A stretch of 64,000 nt of DNA from Paracoccus sp. (in: a-proteobacteria) (GTDB taxonomy: Bacteria; Pseudomonadota; Alphaproteobacteria; Rhodobacterales; Rhodobacteraceae). The stretch is from the NCBI RefSeq assembly GCF_030538755.1, contig NZ_JAUNTJ010000014.1, positions 1 through 64,000 on the forward strand, written 5' to 3'. Positions 35,871 through 44,671 of this stretch are shown piece after piece. The position numbers and the translations under genes were made by a program. The notes below the pieces were generated by a model. It was given only the letters and a program-made list of their open reading frames with translations. It was not told the origin of the DNA and did not search any database. Position 1 is the first letter of the stretch. Each line of letters starts with the position of its first letter.

Positions 35871-37004
35871 ATGAAATCCGCGTTGAGGGGCATTGCGGCA
35901 CTGATGCTGTCCGCCGCACCAGTCGTGGCCGGCGGGCTTGAGCGTGCGCCCCAGTCCATCGCCATCCTGTTCGAAGAAGGGAACTACGCCGAACTGGGCT
36001 TTGGCCGCGCCAAACCCAGCGTGTCGGGGCAGGATACGGCAATGTTCGGCGCCAGCAATTTTGGCAATGTCAGCTCAGCGTATAATTTCTTCTCGCTGGG
36101 GTATAAGCACCAGTTTTCGCCGAATCTGTCGGCGGCGTTCATCATCGAACAGCCCTTTGGTGCCGACATCCTGTATCCGGCGGCCTCCATCGCGTTTGGC
36201 GGAACGGCTGTGACGGTCGATTCGACCACCTACACCGCGCTGCTGCGCTATAAATTCGACAACAATTTCGGCGTTCACGGCGGCCTGCGGGGCAGCACGG
36301 CGGATGGCAGTGTGACGCTGGCCGGCATGGCCTATTCATCGCTCGACGGCTATAATGCCACGCTGGACAGCGACACCGGCTGGGGTTACGCCATCGGCGC
36401 AAGCTGGGAAAAACCGGAAATCGCCGCCCGCGTGTCGCTGACCTATAACTCGCCGATCACGCATGATTTCCGCACGGTGGAAACGCTGGACGGCAACCCG
36501 ATCAACCCGGCGGGGTCGTCCAATACCGAAATCGACACGCCGAAATCGTGGAACCTTGAGTTCCAGACCGGCGTCGCCCCGGATACGCTGGTGTTCGGCT
36601 CGATCCGCTGGGTGGAATGGTCGGCCTTCCGGGTTGAGCCGATCGTCTTTGCCAACATGTCCAGCCCCTCGACCGGCCAGCCCCTGGGCAGCCTGGTCGA
36701 GCTTGAGGATTCGACCACCTACACCCTGGGCGTGGCGCGCAAGTTCACCGAAAACTGGTCGGGCGCTGCATCGTTCAGCTGGGAAAAATCGGGCAGCGAT
36801 CTGGTGTCGCCGCTGGCACCGACGAACGGACGCCGGGGCATCACGCTGGCCGGGATCTATACGCAGGACAACCTCAAGATCACGGCGGGGATCAACTATA
36901 CCAAGCTGGGCGACTCGACCCCCTCAACGGCGGACACCGCGCGCGCGGTGGTGGCGGATAATGATTTCGTCGGTGTCGGCATCAAGATCGGCTACAGCTT
37001 CTGA
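35871..37004 (+). CDS. FadL/OmpP1-type outer-membrane transport protein
   Basis: 377 residues. Signal peptide MKSALRGIAALMLSAAPVVA, then a FadL-like beta barrel with alternating amphipathic strands, ending in the aromatic GIKIGYSF typical of the BAM recognition signal. FadL relatives import long-chain fatty acids or other hydrophobic compounds. ATG 35871 has GGGAGGAACGAGA directly upstream; an earlier in-frame ATG would disrupt the signal peptide. Monocistronic with a strong terminator. Confidence 0.85.
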   Translation: MKSALRGIAALMLSAAPVVAGGLERAPQSIAILFEEGNYAELGFGRAKPSVSGQDTAMFGASNFGNVSSAYNFFSLGYKHQFSPNLSAAFIIEQPFGADILYPAASIAFGGTAVTVDSTTYTALLRYKFDNNFGVHGGLRGSTADGSVTLAGMAYSSLDGYNATLDSDTGWGYAIGASWEKPEIAARVSLTYNSPITHDFRTVETLDGNPINPAGSSNTEIDTPKSWNLEFQTGVAPDTLVFGSIRWVEWSAFRVEPIVFANMSSPSTGQPLGSLVELEDSTTYTLGVARKFTENWSGAASFSWEKSGSDLVSPLAPTNGRRGITLAGIYTQDNLKITAGINYTKLGDSTPSTADTARAVVADNDFVGVGIKIGYSF

Positions 37005-37046
37005 TCGCACGCCAACGTCCGGGCGGCCCCCCCGGCAACAGCAACG

Positions 37047-37078
37047 CAAGGCCCCGCCCGCGACGGCGGGGCCTTTTG
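37047..37078 (+). terminator. Intrinsic terminator of the FadL-type gene
   Basis: GGCCCCGCC-CGCGAC-GGCGGGGCC followed by TTTTGCC, 43 bases after the stop codon. Confidence 0.92.
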
Positions 37079-37189
37079 CCTGCCGCGCCGCTGGTGTCAC
37101 GCAGCCCCGTTGCCCGGCAGCACCCCTGCCCCTTTCCCCCGGACGCTCGCTGCACTAGATTTCCGGCGCGGCGGCGAATGGGGCACGGC

Positions 37190-38053
37190 ATGATTTACGG
37201 CAGCGGGCAAGACTGGCGGGACGCCCAGAACAAACGGGTGGCGCTGTTTGGCATGTCGGGCCTTGGCAAGACCTATCTGTCGGCCATGCTGCGCGATACC
37301 GGCGACTGGTTCCACTATTCGGTCGATTATCGGATCGGCACCCGCTATATGGGCGAACTGATCGCCGACAACTTCAAGCGCGAGGCGATGAAAGTGCCGT
37401 TTCTGCGCGAATTGCTGCTGTCGGATTCGGTCTATATCGGCAGCAATATCACCTTTGATAACCTTGCGCCGCTGTCCACCTATCTGGGCAAACCCGGCAG
37501 CCCGACGCGCGGCGGCCTGCCCTTTGATGAATACTGCCTGCGCCAGCGACAGCACCGCGCGGCCGAAATCGCCAGCCTGCTGGACACCGGCCACTTCATC
37601 GCCCGCGCGCAGGATATTTACCGCATCCCGCATTTCGTCTGCGACACCGGCGGATCAATCTGCGAGGTGGTGGACCCGGCAGACCCCGACGATCCCGTGC
37701 TGTCGGCACTGGAATCGGAATTGCTGCTGGTCTGGATTCAAGGCTCGGACGCCCATACCGCCGAACTGGTGCGCCGCTTTGACCGCGCGCCCAAGCCGAT
37801 GTATTACCAGCCCGAGTTTCTGGAAAAGGCGTGGGTGGCCTATCGGGTTGAAAACGGCCTGACCGAAGATCAGGTAAACCCCGACGATTTCATCCGCTGG
37901 ACCTATTGGCGCGCCCTTGCGCATCGTCAGCCGCGCTATGCCGCCATGGCGCGCCGTGGCGTTACCGTGCTGGCCGAGGAGGTCGCCGAAACCCGGAATC
38001 TGGCTGATTTCATCGACCTGATCGCCCGCGCCATCGACCGCAAGAAAGACTGA
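37190..38053 (+). CDS. P-loop ATPase of unknown role, linked to metA
   Basis: 287 residues from ATG 37190 (ATG 37178 in frame is an alternative). Walker A GMSGLGKT lies near residue 21, followed by conserved FHYSVDYRIGTRYMGE and ADNFKREAMKVPFLRELL, and FVCDTGGSICEVVD in the middle. The nucleotide-kinase-like layout and the conserved tail occur widely in Rhodobacterales, annotated only as ATPase. Four bases... the metA start is 3 bases beyond its stop, so it probably shares a transcript with metA, ppk2 and the TPM gene. Function unknown. Confidence 0.75.
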   Translation: MIYGSGQDWRDAQNKRVALFGMSGLGKTYLSAMLRDTGDWFHYSVDYRIGTRYMGELIADNFKREAMKVPFLRELLLSDSVYIGSNITFDNLAPLSTYLGKPGSPTRGGLPFDEYCLRQRQHRAAEIASLLDTGHFIARAQDIYRIPHFVCDTGGSICEVVDPADPDDPVLSALESELLLVWIQGSDAHTAELVRRFDRAPKPMYYQPEFLEKAWVAYRVENGLTEDQVNPDDFIRWTYWRALAHRQPRYAAMARRGVTVLAEEVAETRNLADFIDLIARAIDRKKD

Positions 38054-38056
38054 TCC

Positions 38057-38989
38057 ATGCCTATTACCCTGCCCTCTGACCTGCCCGCCTTCGACATTCT
38101 GTCGCAGGAAGGGGTGATGGTGATGACGCCGGGGCGCGCGGCCATGCAGGACATCCGCCCGATCCGCATCGGCCTGCTGAACCTGATGCCGAAAAAGATC
38201 CAGACGGAAAACCAGTTCGCGCGACTGGTGGGGGCGACACCCTTGCAGATCGACTTTCAACTGATCCGCATGTCCGACCACGAAAGCCGCAACACCGCCG
38301 CCGACCACATGGCCAGCTTTTACCGCACCTTCCGCGAGGTCGAGGCGGCGGGCGAAAAGTTCGACGGCCTTATCATCACCGGCGCGCCGGTCGAAAAGCT
38401 GCCGTTCGAGCAGGTCACTTATTGGGACGAGCTGACCCGCGTCTTTGACTGGACGCAAAGCCATGTGCATTCGACCATGGGCGTCTGCTGGGGCGGCATG
38501 GCGATGGCGTGGCATTTCCACGGCCTGCCCAAGCATCTTTTGCCGCACAAGGCGTTCGGCTGTTTCCGGCATCACAATCTGGCCCCCGCCAGCCCCTATC
38601 TGCGCGGGTTTTCCGATGACGTGCTGATGCCGGTCAGCCGCTGGACCGAGGTGCGCCAGCCCGATGTTCAGGCCGCGCCGGGCCTGACAACCCTGCTGGG
38701 CAGCGAGGAAACCGGCCCCTGTCTGGTGCAGGACGCGGGCCACCGGGCGCTGTATGTGTTCAACCATCTGGAATATGATTCCACCACGCTGAAAGAGGAA
38801 TACGACCGCGACGTAGCGGCGGGCAAACCGATCAACGTGCCGCTGAATTATTACCCGGATGACGACCCGTCGCAGCCGCCTTCGAACCGTTGGCGCAGCC
38901 ATGCGCATCTGCTTTACGGCAACTGGATCAACGAGATTTATCAGACCACATGGTTCGACATGAACCGGATCGGGGAACCGCAGCCATGA
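38057..38989 (+). CDS. metA: Homoserine O-acyltransferase, predicted acetyl-CoA specific
   Basis: 310 residues; acylates homoserine as the first committed step of methionine synthesis. Nucleophile Cys144 (GVCWGGM), with the catalytic His and Glu in FNHLEYD. The specificity position in GAPVEKL (Glu113, equivalent to Glu111 of Bacillus cereus MetA) is Glu; E. coli MetA has Gly there. Published work on this residue links Glu to acetyl-CoA use, so homoserine O-acetyltransferase is predicted. ppk2 overlaps its stop by 4 bases. No S-adenosylmethionine riboswitch is evident because the gene is internal to an operon. Confidence 0.93.
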   Translation: MPITLPSDLPAFDILSQEGVMVMTPGRAAMQDIRPIRIGLLNLMPKKIQTENQFARLVGATPLQIDFQLIRMSDHESRNTAADHMASFYRTFREVEAAGEKFDGLIITGAPVEKLPFEQVTYWDELTRVFDWTQSHVHSTMGVCWGGMAMAWHFHGLPKHLLPHKAFGCFRHHNLAPASPYLRGFSDDVLMPVSRWTEVRQPDVQAAPGLTTLLGSEETGPCLVQDAGHRALYVFNHLEYDSTTLKEEYDRDVAAGKPINVPLNYYPDDDPSQPPSNRWRSHAHLLYGNWINEIYQTTWFDMNRIGEPQP

Positions 38990-39864
38990 CCGAACAGACC
39001 ATCCCCTATGTCGGCGACATTACCGCTTTTCTGGAAAAGGCGGCGCCCAAGGATCTTCGCAAGGCAATCGAGGGCGCGGGCAAGCGCGACATTCTGGACC
39101 CCGCCTATCCCTATGACCAAGAGATGGGCAAAGACGAATACAAACAGCGCATGGACGAACTGCAATTGCAGCTGGTTCGGATGCTGTTTGACATCAACCA
39201 CACCGGCAAGCGGCTGGTCGTCGTGTTCGAGGGGCGCGACGCTGCAGGCAAGGGCGGCACGATCGAGGTGATGCGCGGCAATCTGAACCCGCGCAGCGCC
39301 TATATCGTCGCCCTGCCCAAACCGACCGAGCGCGAGGCCGGGCAGTGGTATTTCCAGCGTTATATCGACTGGCTGCCCGCTGCGGGCGAAATGGCGCTGT
39401 TTGACCGAAGCTGGTATAACCGCGGCGTGGTCGAGCGGGTGTTCGGCTTTTCCACCGCGCAGCAGCGGGACGCCTTTTTCCGGCAACTGCCTGCCTTTGA
39501 ACAATCGCTGGTCGATGACGGCATTGTGCTGGTCAAGCTGTGGCTGAACGTGGGCCGCGCCGAACAGTTGCGCCGCTTTCTGGATCGCGAAAAAGACCCG
39601 CTGAAACAGTGGAAGCTGTCGGGCATCGACGTGAACGGCCTTGCCCTGTGGGATGAATACACCGCCGCAATTCAGGATACGCTGTCGCGCAGCCACTCGC
39701 CTCTGGCACCGTGGACGGTGATCCGCTCGGATGACAAGCGCCGCGCCCGGATCGCCGCGATCCAGACGGTGCTGAACGCGGTCGATTTCGCCGGCAAGGA
39801 CGAAGCGATCATCGGCGCCCCCGACCCCGCGATCACCGGCGGGCCAGAGATCATCGGCGCATGA
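38986..39864 (+). CDS. ppk2: Polyphosphate kinase 2
   Basis: 292 residues, PPK2 family. Walker A is GRDAAGKGG, Walker [10 protein letters not shown], and the lid motif follows ([29 protein letters not shown]). PPK2 enzymes use polyphosphate to phosphorylate nucleotides (NDP or NMP); class I is suggested by the length and the DPLKQWKLS motif. The start overlaps metA (ATGA) and the stop overlaps the TPM gene (ATGA), so the three are translationally coupled. Confidence 0.93.
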   Translation: MTEQTIPYVGDITAFLEKAAPKDLRKAIEGAGKRDILDPAYPYDQEMGKDEYKQRMDELQLQLVRMLFDINHTGKRLVVVFEGRDAAGKGGTIEVMRGNLNPRSAYIVALPKPTEREAGQWYFQRYIDWLPAAGEMALFDRSWYNRGVVERVFGFSTAQQRDAFFRQLPAFEQSLVDDGIVLVKLWLNVGRAEQLRRFLDREKDPLKQWKLSGIDVNGLALWDEYTAAIQDTLSRSHSPLAPWTVIRSDDKRRARIAAIQTVLNAVDFAGKDEAIIGAPDPAITGGPEIIGA

Positions 39865-40715
39865 TCCGCGCGGCAATCCTGTGGGTGGCCCTGTCCCTGC
39901 CCGTGGCGGCGCAGGGTCTGCCCGACTGGCAGCACACCAGCATCAACGACTTCGCCGCCGTGCTGAGCGCCGAGGATACGCAGATTCTGGATCAGGCGCT
40001 GATCGCCCTGCATGACGGCACCGGCGTTCAGGGCACCGTCGTCACGCTGAGCGACCGCGCCCGCTATGGCGGTTCAGACGGGCTAGAGCCGTTCGCGACC
40101 CGGCTGTTCAACCACTGGGGCGTCGGCGATGCGGAACGCAACGACGGCTTCATGGTGCTGCTGCTGACCGACGACCGCGAGGTGCGGATCGAACTGGGCG
40201 CGGGCTATCCGGCGGCGGCTGATCGCGTGGCCGGGCAGATCATCGACGACACCATGCTGCCCGATTTCCGCGCCGGGAACATGTCGCGCGGTGTGCGGGA
40301 AGGAACGCTGGACGTCATCCAAAGGATCGCGCGGCCTCATGCAGCGGGCGAGCAGGTCGCGCCGTCGCGCGACGGGCTGGGCTGGCTGATCCCGGCGGGG
40401 GTGTTTGCCTTCTTTGGCTTTGTCATCGTGCAGATCGGGCGGGGGCTGATCGGTAACCTGCTGCGCGCCCGTCAGCCCTGCCCGCAATGCGGCGGTGCCG
40501 GGCTGATGCAGGAAAGCGAAACCGTGGGCGACGCCCTGCCCGGCGGCACCCCCACAACGCGCCGGGTCATCTGGCGGCGCTGCACCCGCTGCGGCTGGAC
40601 CAGCCCGCGCGAAACCCGGTCATCGCCGGTGTCCTCACCCAGACCACGGCGCAGCCGGGGCGGCGGCTTTGGCGGCGGGCGATCATCGGGCGGCGGCGCT
40701 TCGGGGCGCTGGTAA
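39861..40715 (+). CDS. TPM-domain membrane protein with zinc ribbon
   Basis: 284 residues: signal peptide (1-18), TPM domain about 25-150 ([23 protein letters not shown] ... [26 protein letters not shown]), a membrane helix about 174-195, a cytosolic zinc ribbon (CPQCG ... CTRCG) and a glycine/serine-rich tail ([18 protein letters not shown]). YgcG-like TPM proteins occur in membrane quality-control and acid-phosphatase contexts; biochemical role unclear. It overlaps ppk2 by 4 bases and closes the operon. Confidence 0.85.
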   Translation: MIRAAILWVALSLPVAAQGLPDWQHTSINDFAAVLSAEDTQILDQALIALHDGTGVQGTVVTLSDRARYGGSDGLEPFATRLFNHWGVGDAERNDGFMVLLLTDDREVRIELGAGYPAAADRVAGQIIDDTMLPDFRAGNMSRGVREGTLDVIQRIARPHAAGEQVAPSRDGLGWLIPAGVFAFFGFVIVQIGRGLIGNLLRARQPCPQCGGAGLMQESETVGDALPGGTPTTRRVIWRRCTRCGWTSPRETRSSPVSSPRPRRSRGGGFGGGRSSGGGASGRW

Positions 40716-40733
40716 TTTTCAAGGGAGAGAGAC

Positions 40734-41477
40734 ATGGAACTGAGCAAGACACGCGCCATCATCACCGGCGGCGCATCCGGCCTTGGCGCGGCAACGGCAG
40801 AATATTTCCGCAAGATGGGCGCACAGATCATGGTGCTGGACCACGATCCCAAGGGCGCGGCCTTTGCCGACAGTATCGGCGCGGGCTTTGCCGAAACCGA
40901 TGTGACCGACGAAACCAGCGTGCAGGCCGCGATCAAGGCCGCCACCGAACGGATGGGTGGCATCGACGCCTGCGTGAACTGCGCGGGCATCGTGATCGGC
41001 GAGAAAACCGTGGGCCGTGACGGCGCGCACAAGCTGGACAGCTTTCGCCGCGTGATCGAGGTGAACCTGATCGGCACCTTCAACGTGCTGCGTCTGGCGG
41101 CCGAGGCGATGTCGGCGAACCCAGGCCCCGAACGCGGCGTCATCGTCAACACCGCCAGCATCGCCGCCTTTGACGGTCAGGCGGGTCAGGCCGCCTATGC
41201 CGCATCCAAGGCCGCCATCGCCGGGATGAGCCTGCCCATCGCCCGCGATCTGGCCCGCAACGGCATCCGCGTCTGCGCCATCGCACCGGGCACCTTTGGC
41301 ACGCCGATGCTGCGCAGCCTGCCGCAGGATGTGCAGGATTCGCTGGCCGCCGAAGTGACCTTCCCCAAACGTCTGGGCGAACCCGAAGAATATGCCCGGC
41401 TGGCCGCCTTCATCATCGAATCCGGTTACATGAACGGCGAAACCGTGCGGCTGGACGGCGCGCTGCGGATGCGCTGA
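40734..41477 (+). CDS. SDR family 3-hydroxyacyl-CoA dehydrogenase (HSD17B10-like)
   Basis: 247 residues, Rossmann fold: GGASGLG coenzyme loop, CAGI, catalytic Ser in NTASIAAFDGQ, and YAASK. The FDGQAGQAAYAASKAAIAGM stretch and the C-terminal LDGALRM match type II 3-hydroxyacyl-CoA dehydrogenases, which act in fatty-acid and branched-chain amino-acid oxidation. GGGAGAG precedes the ATG, 18 bases after the TPM gene. It lies about 14 kb from the valine genes, so a link is only suggestive. Confidence 0.85.
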   Translation: MELSKTRAIITGGASGLGAATAEYFRKMGAQIMVLDHDPKGAAFADSIGAGFAETDVTDETSVQAAIKAATERMGGIDACVNCAGIVIGEKTVGRDGAHKLDSFRRVIEVNLIGTFNVLRLAAEAMSANPGPERGVIVNTASIAAFDGQAGQAAYAASKAAIAGMSLPIARDLARNGIRVCAIAPGTFGTPMLRSLPQDVQDSLAAEVTFPKRLGEPEEYARLAAFIIESGYMNGETVRLDGALRMR

Positions 41478-41561
41478 CCGGCCCCCGGATGCCGCAGTAT
41501 CACCCTTGCGCGGCATCCGGCCCACCAGTAGCGTCAGGCTCAAAGAACACACGGAGGTTCC

Positions 41562-42608
41562 ATGAAACTGCGCCATCTTTGCCTGACCTCGGCCTTGGCC
41601 GCGCTGACCGCGCCCGCCTTTGCCGCCGACCCCGAACTGACGGTCTTTGACTGGGCCGGCTTCGAGGAGCCTGACATCTATCCCGCCTATATCGAAAAGC
41701 ACGGCACCGGCCCGACCTTCGCCTTTTACGGCAATGATGACGAGGCATTTCAGAAACTGGCATCAGGGTTCCGGGCCGATGTGGCGCATCCGTGCAGCCA
41801 GATGGTGTCGAAATACCGCGACGCCGGCCTGATCGAGCCTTGGGACGTGTCGCGCATCCCCGAATTTGACAACATCGACTCGCGTTTTCTGGAATCAACG
41901 GTCATCAGGGATGACGAAGGCGTGTGGTATATCCCCGCCGACTGGGGCGTAACCGCCGTTGCCTATTCCAACGAAAAAGTCCCGGCCGAGGATGTGTCCA
42001 CGCTGCAAGTGTTCGTGAACCCCGACTATCAGGGCCGCACCTCGCTGCCCGATTCGTCGGATGACGTGTGGGCACTGGCCTATCTGGCCACCGGCACCAC
42101 CGATTGGGACGATGTGACGGACGAGGAATTCACCAGGGCCGCCGACTGGTTGCGGCAGGCGCATCAGAACGTATCGGCCTATTGGGCTGACCCGGCGCAG
42201 ATGACGCAGATCATGGCATCCGGGGCCGCCGATGTGGCGTGGTCGTGGAACGATGGCGTGGTTTACCTGCGCGACGACAATTACGATGTCGGCTTTCAGC
42301 GCGAAGCGACCGAGGGCAGCTCGACCTTTTACTGCGGCTGGGTGAACCTGAAGAACGCTCCGGGCAGCGAAGACAAGGCGTATGATTTCATCAACGCCTG
42401 GATCGCCCCCGAGGCCGCGCGCGGCCTGTATGACAAGATCGGCTATGGCTCTACCAACAATCGCGGCATGGAAACCCTGTCGGCCGAGGAACTGGAACAC
42501 GCGGGCCTGTCGTCCATCGACGTGCCGATTCTGGCCCAGACCCCGAACGACCCGGAACAGCGCCAGCGGCAACTGGCCGAATTTGAACGCATCAAGGCCG
42601 GGTTCTGA
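41562..42608 (+). CDS. Periplasmic polyamine-type solute-binding protein (PotD-like)
   Basis: 348 residues. Signal peptide MKLRHLCLTSALAALTAPAFA, then a two-lobe binding protein with the polyamine family features LTVFDWAGFEEPD, the hinge IPADWGVTAVAYSNEKV and the YSWNDG-like site (VAWSWNDGVVYL). Likely ligand: spermidine, putrescine or a related amine, inferred from family. No permease or ATPase gene accompanies it here, so the rest of the ABC transporter would be elsewhere. An imperfect terminator follows. Confidence 0.85.
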   Translation: MKLRHLCLTSALAALTAPAFAADPELTVFDWAGFEEPDIYPAYIEKHGTGPTFAFYGNDDEAFQKLASGFRADVAHPCSQMVSKYRDAGLIEPWDVSRIPEFDNIDSRFLESTVIRDDEGVWYIPADWGVTAVAYSNEKVPAEDVSTLQVFVNPDYQGRTSLPDSSDDVWALAYLATGTTDWDDVTDEEFTRAADWLRQAHQNVSAYWADPAQMTQIMASGAADVAWSWNDGVVYLRDDNYDVGFQREATEGSSTFYCGWVNLKNAPGSEDKAYDFINAWIAPEAARGLYDKIGYGSTNNRGMETLSAEELEHAGLSSIDVPILAQTPNDPEQRQRQLAEFERIKAGF

Positions 42609-42613
42609 AACGA

Positions 42614-42644
42614 CAAAGGGCACCCTTGCCGGGCGCCCTTTTCA
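42614..42644 (+). terminator. Probable terminator of the binding-protein gene
   Basis: AAGGGCACCC-TTGCC-GGGCGCCCTT followed by TTCA, 8 bases after the stop codon; the stem has one mismatch. Confidence 0.7.
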
Positions 42645-42660
42645 CCCTTGGCGGGAGTGA

Positions 42661-42924
42661 TTAGCGGTTTTCGCCCGTCACCGGGTCCAGCCGCAGATCG
42701 ACCTTGGCACCAGCGGTGGTGCGGTATTCGACGTCCCAATAGCCGTCATCATCCCAATCGACTTCCTTGATATAGGCCAGTTCGGCACCGGCCTGATTTT
42801 CGATCAGCGCCACAACGTCGGACAGCTTCATCGAACCGGCGGGCGGCGCGGTGTCAGCAAAGGCCGTGCCCGCGATCAGAGTGGCCGGAATGGCGGCAGC
42901 GGCAAAAATCTTGACAAACGACAT
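42661..42924 (-). CDS. Small secreted PepSY-domain protein
   Basis: 87 residues: signal peptide (MSFVKIFAAAAIPATLIAGTAFA) and one PepSY domain (LSDVVALIENQAGAELAYIKEVDWDDDGYWDVEYRTTAGAKVDLRLDPVTGE). PepSY modules bind or inhibit peptidases or act as small periplasmic sensors; no partner is evident. GGAAAGAAG-type ribosome site upstream. Convergent with the binding-protein gene. Confidence 0.85.
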   Translation of the reverse strand: MSFVKIFAAAAIPATLIAGTAFADTAPPAGSMKLSDVVALIENQAGAELAYIKEVDWDDDGYWDVEYRTTAGAKVDLRLDPVTGENR

Positions 42925-43063
42925 GATGTCTTCCTTTCAGTCTTAATGACCCGCCGTTAACGCATCACCAGCCGGGATATTCCATCTGATGTTCCATCCG
43001 CCCGACCCTTGCGCGGAAACACGCTGCGCCCTATGTTGGGTCTGTTCGGGGCAACCCGGACTA

Positions 43064-43362
43064 TGGACATAAACGCGCAGGTAATAAGCGGATCGGACCC
43101 GGGGGCGGTACCCGGCGGCTCCACCAGATCACCCTCGTTGGGGGAACATGGGGCCGAAACAGGATCGACGAACGTCTAAAGCTGTTTGCTTTGTCTCGGT
43201 GAGCTACCACCGTTATCGGTGCAAAATGTACAGTTGCCAACGACAACCGTGCTCCGGTCGCTCTGGCTGCGTAAGCAGCTCGAAAGACCGAAACTTAAGT
43301 CCTTACGCCTAGCAGCCTAAGGCGGGGTCCGCAGGAACCTGGCAACAGAATCCTGCACCTTT
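43064..43362 (+). ncRNA. ssrA: Two-piece (circularly permuted) tmRNA
   Basis: Permuted alphaproteobacterial arrangement: the acceptor piece comes first and ends in CGGCTCC-ACCA (3' end 43126); after a 23-base intervening segment the coding piece starts GGGGCCG at 43150. The two strands form the acceptor stem with a G3-U70 wobble, the alanine identity element. The tag frame at 43236-43271 encodes ANDNRAPVALAA and stops at TAA (43272). The apparent T-loop is GGCGGTA between CCGGG/CCCGG stems, unlike the TTCGANT consensus. Pseudoknot-like GC segments follow the tag; outer ends are approximate. It rescues stalled ribosomes; the tag is read by ClpXP with SspB, encoded next door. Confidence 0.93.
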
Positions 43363-43506
43363 CCCCCGTATTTGCGCCCCTGCCCGCCACGTTCGCGTGA
43401 CGTTCCGCGCCCATTATGTGCATACATATTTCACCTGCAATCCGCCCCTTTTCAATCGCAGCCACATGCCTATGCTGGCGCAAGGATTTTCAACCGGGGG
43501 AACGGG

Positions 43507-43971
43507 ATGACGCGCGGAATCGATTATGGCAGCATGATGCATCGGGCGATGCAGGGCCTGATCGCAGATGTGCTGCGGGGCGTCGCGCAGAACGGCCTGC
43601 CGGGGGAACACCACTTCTTTATCACCTTCGACACCCGCGACGAAGGCGTGCAGATCGCCGACTGGCTGCATGAGCGTTACCCCGACGAAATGACCATCGT
43701 TATCCAGCACTGGTTTGAAAACCTCAGCGTCGATGACGAAGGCTTTACCGTCACGCTGAACTTTGGCAACTCGCCCGAGCCGCTGCGCATTCCCTTTGAC
43801 GCGGTGCGGACCTTTGTCGATCCCTCGGTCGAATTCGGCCTGCGATTCGAGACGCAGGAACCTGACGAGGACGACAGCGAAGACGAAGAACCCGCCCCCG
43901 TTGACGACACCCCCGACGATACGCCCAAAGGCGGCGGCGAGGTTGTCAGCCTGGACAAGTGGCGGAAATAG
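43507..43971 (+). CDS. sspB: ClpXP adaptor protein SspB (alphaproteobacterial type)
   Basis: 154 residues. The substrate-binding domain spans about 8-115 (HHFFITFDTRDEGVQIADWLHERYP ... MTIVIQHWFENLSV), then a flexible acidic linker and a short conserved C-terminal peptide (GGEVVSLDKWRK), which in SspB docks to the ClpX N-domain. It delivers tmRNA-tagged proteins to ClpXP. The start follows GGGGGAACGGG. The gene sits about 145 bases downstream of ssrA on the same strand, coupling tag and adaptor genetically. Confidence 0.9.
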   Translation: MTRGIDYGSMMHRAMQGLIADVLRGVAQNGLPGEHHFFITFDTRDEGVQIADWLHERYPDEMTIVIQHWFENLSVDDEGFTVTLNFGNSPEPLRIPFDAVRTFVDPSVEFGLRFETQEPDEDDSEDEEPAPVDDTPDDTPKGGGEVVSLDKWRK

Positions 43972-44036
43972 CCCGTCACACCCCTGTCACCCGGCTGCGA
44001 TAGCCCTGATGCGACACTGTTGCAAAAGGATCATCA

Positions 44037-44585
44037 ATGTCGGATCTCGGCCTGTTTCTGACCCAGTTCATCCGCCGTCCTTCTGAAATCCGTGCCGTGG
44101 TGCCAACCGGCCGTGCCGCCGCGCGAGAAATGGCGCGCGTCATCCGCCCCGACATGCCCGCCGTGGCGGAAATCGGCGCGGGCACCGGCACCATCACCCG
44201 CGCTATCCTGAACCGCGGCCTGCCCCCCGCCGCGCTGGAATTGTATGAACTGAACGCCGCCTTTTGCGACCGCCTGCGGCAATTGTTCCCCGGCACCCGC
44301 GTCCACAACCTGCCCGCACAGGAAATGGTGAACGTGGGGCGGCGCGATCTGGATGCGGTGATTTCCGGTGTGCCGGTGCTGGCCCTGCCCGACGACATCC
44401 AGACCGCCATCATCGGTGCCGCGCTGAGCATGATGCGCCCCGGCGCGCCGTTCGTGCAGATCACCTATGGCCCGAACCCGCCACTGTCCGAGAGTGTGCG
44501 CAACCGTTTCGGGCTGCGCCATGACAAAAGCCCGCGCATCTGGGCCAACCTGCCCCCGGCGCAGGTCTATGTGTTTCACCAGTAA
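44037..44585 (+). CDS. SAM-dependent methyltransferase (COG3963, phospholipid N-methyltransferase-like)
   Basis: 182 residues. Opens with FLTQFIRRPSEIRAVVPTGRAAAREM, the COG3963 signature, followed by the SAM-binding AEIGAGTGTITRAIL (motif I) and the acidic ELYELN end of strand 2. Relatives such as PmtA methylate phosphatidylethanolamine toward phosphatidylcholine, but COG3963 also includes unrelated methyltransferases, so substrate is uncertain. AAAGGATCATCA lies upstream. Between sspB and fumC on the same strand. Confidence 0.8.
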   Translation: MSDLGLFLTQFIRRPSEIRAVVPTGRAAAREMARVIRPDMPAVAEIGAGTGTITRAILNRGLPPAALELYELNAAFCDRLRQLFPGTRVHNLPAQEMVNVGRRDLDAVISGVPVLALPDDIQTAIIGAALSMMRPGAPFVQITYGPNPPLSESVRNRFGLRHDKSPRIWANLPPAQVYVFHQ

Positions 44586-44671
44586 GGAACTGTTCAGCAT
44601 ACCATCGCATACTGATTGCGAATCCACCCTTCAACGGCTAAAACCCGGCGAAACCGTAAGGGAGCGATGCC

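Noticed and set aside
37005-38056. SAM or SAH riboswitch in front of metA
   Set aside because: metA starts 3 bases after the P-loop gene and the leader of that gene shows only the FadL terminator; no riboswitch core recognised.
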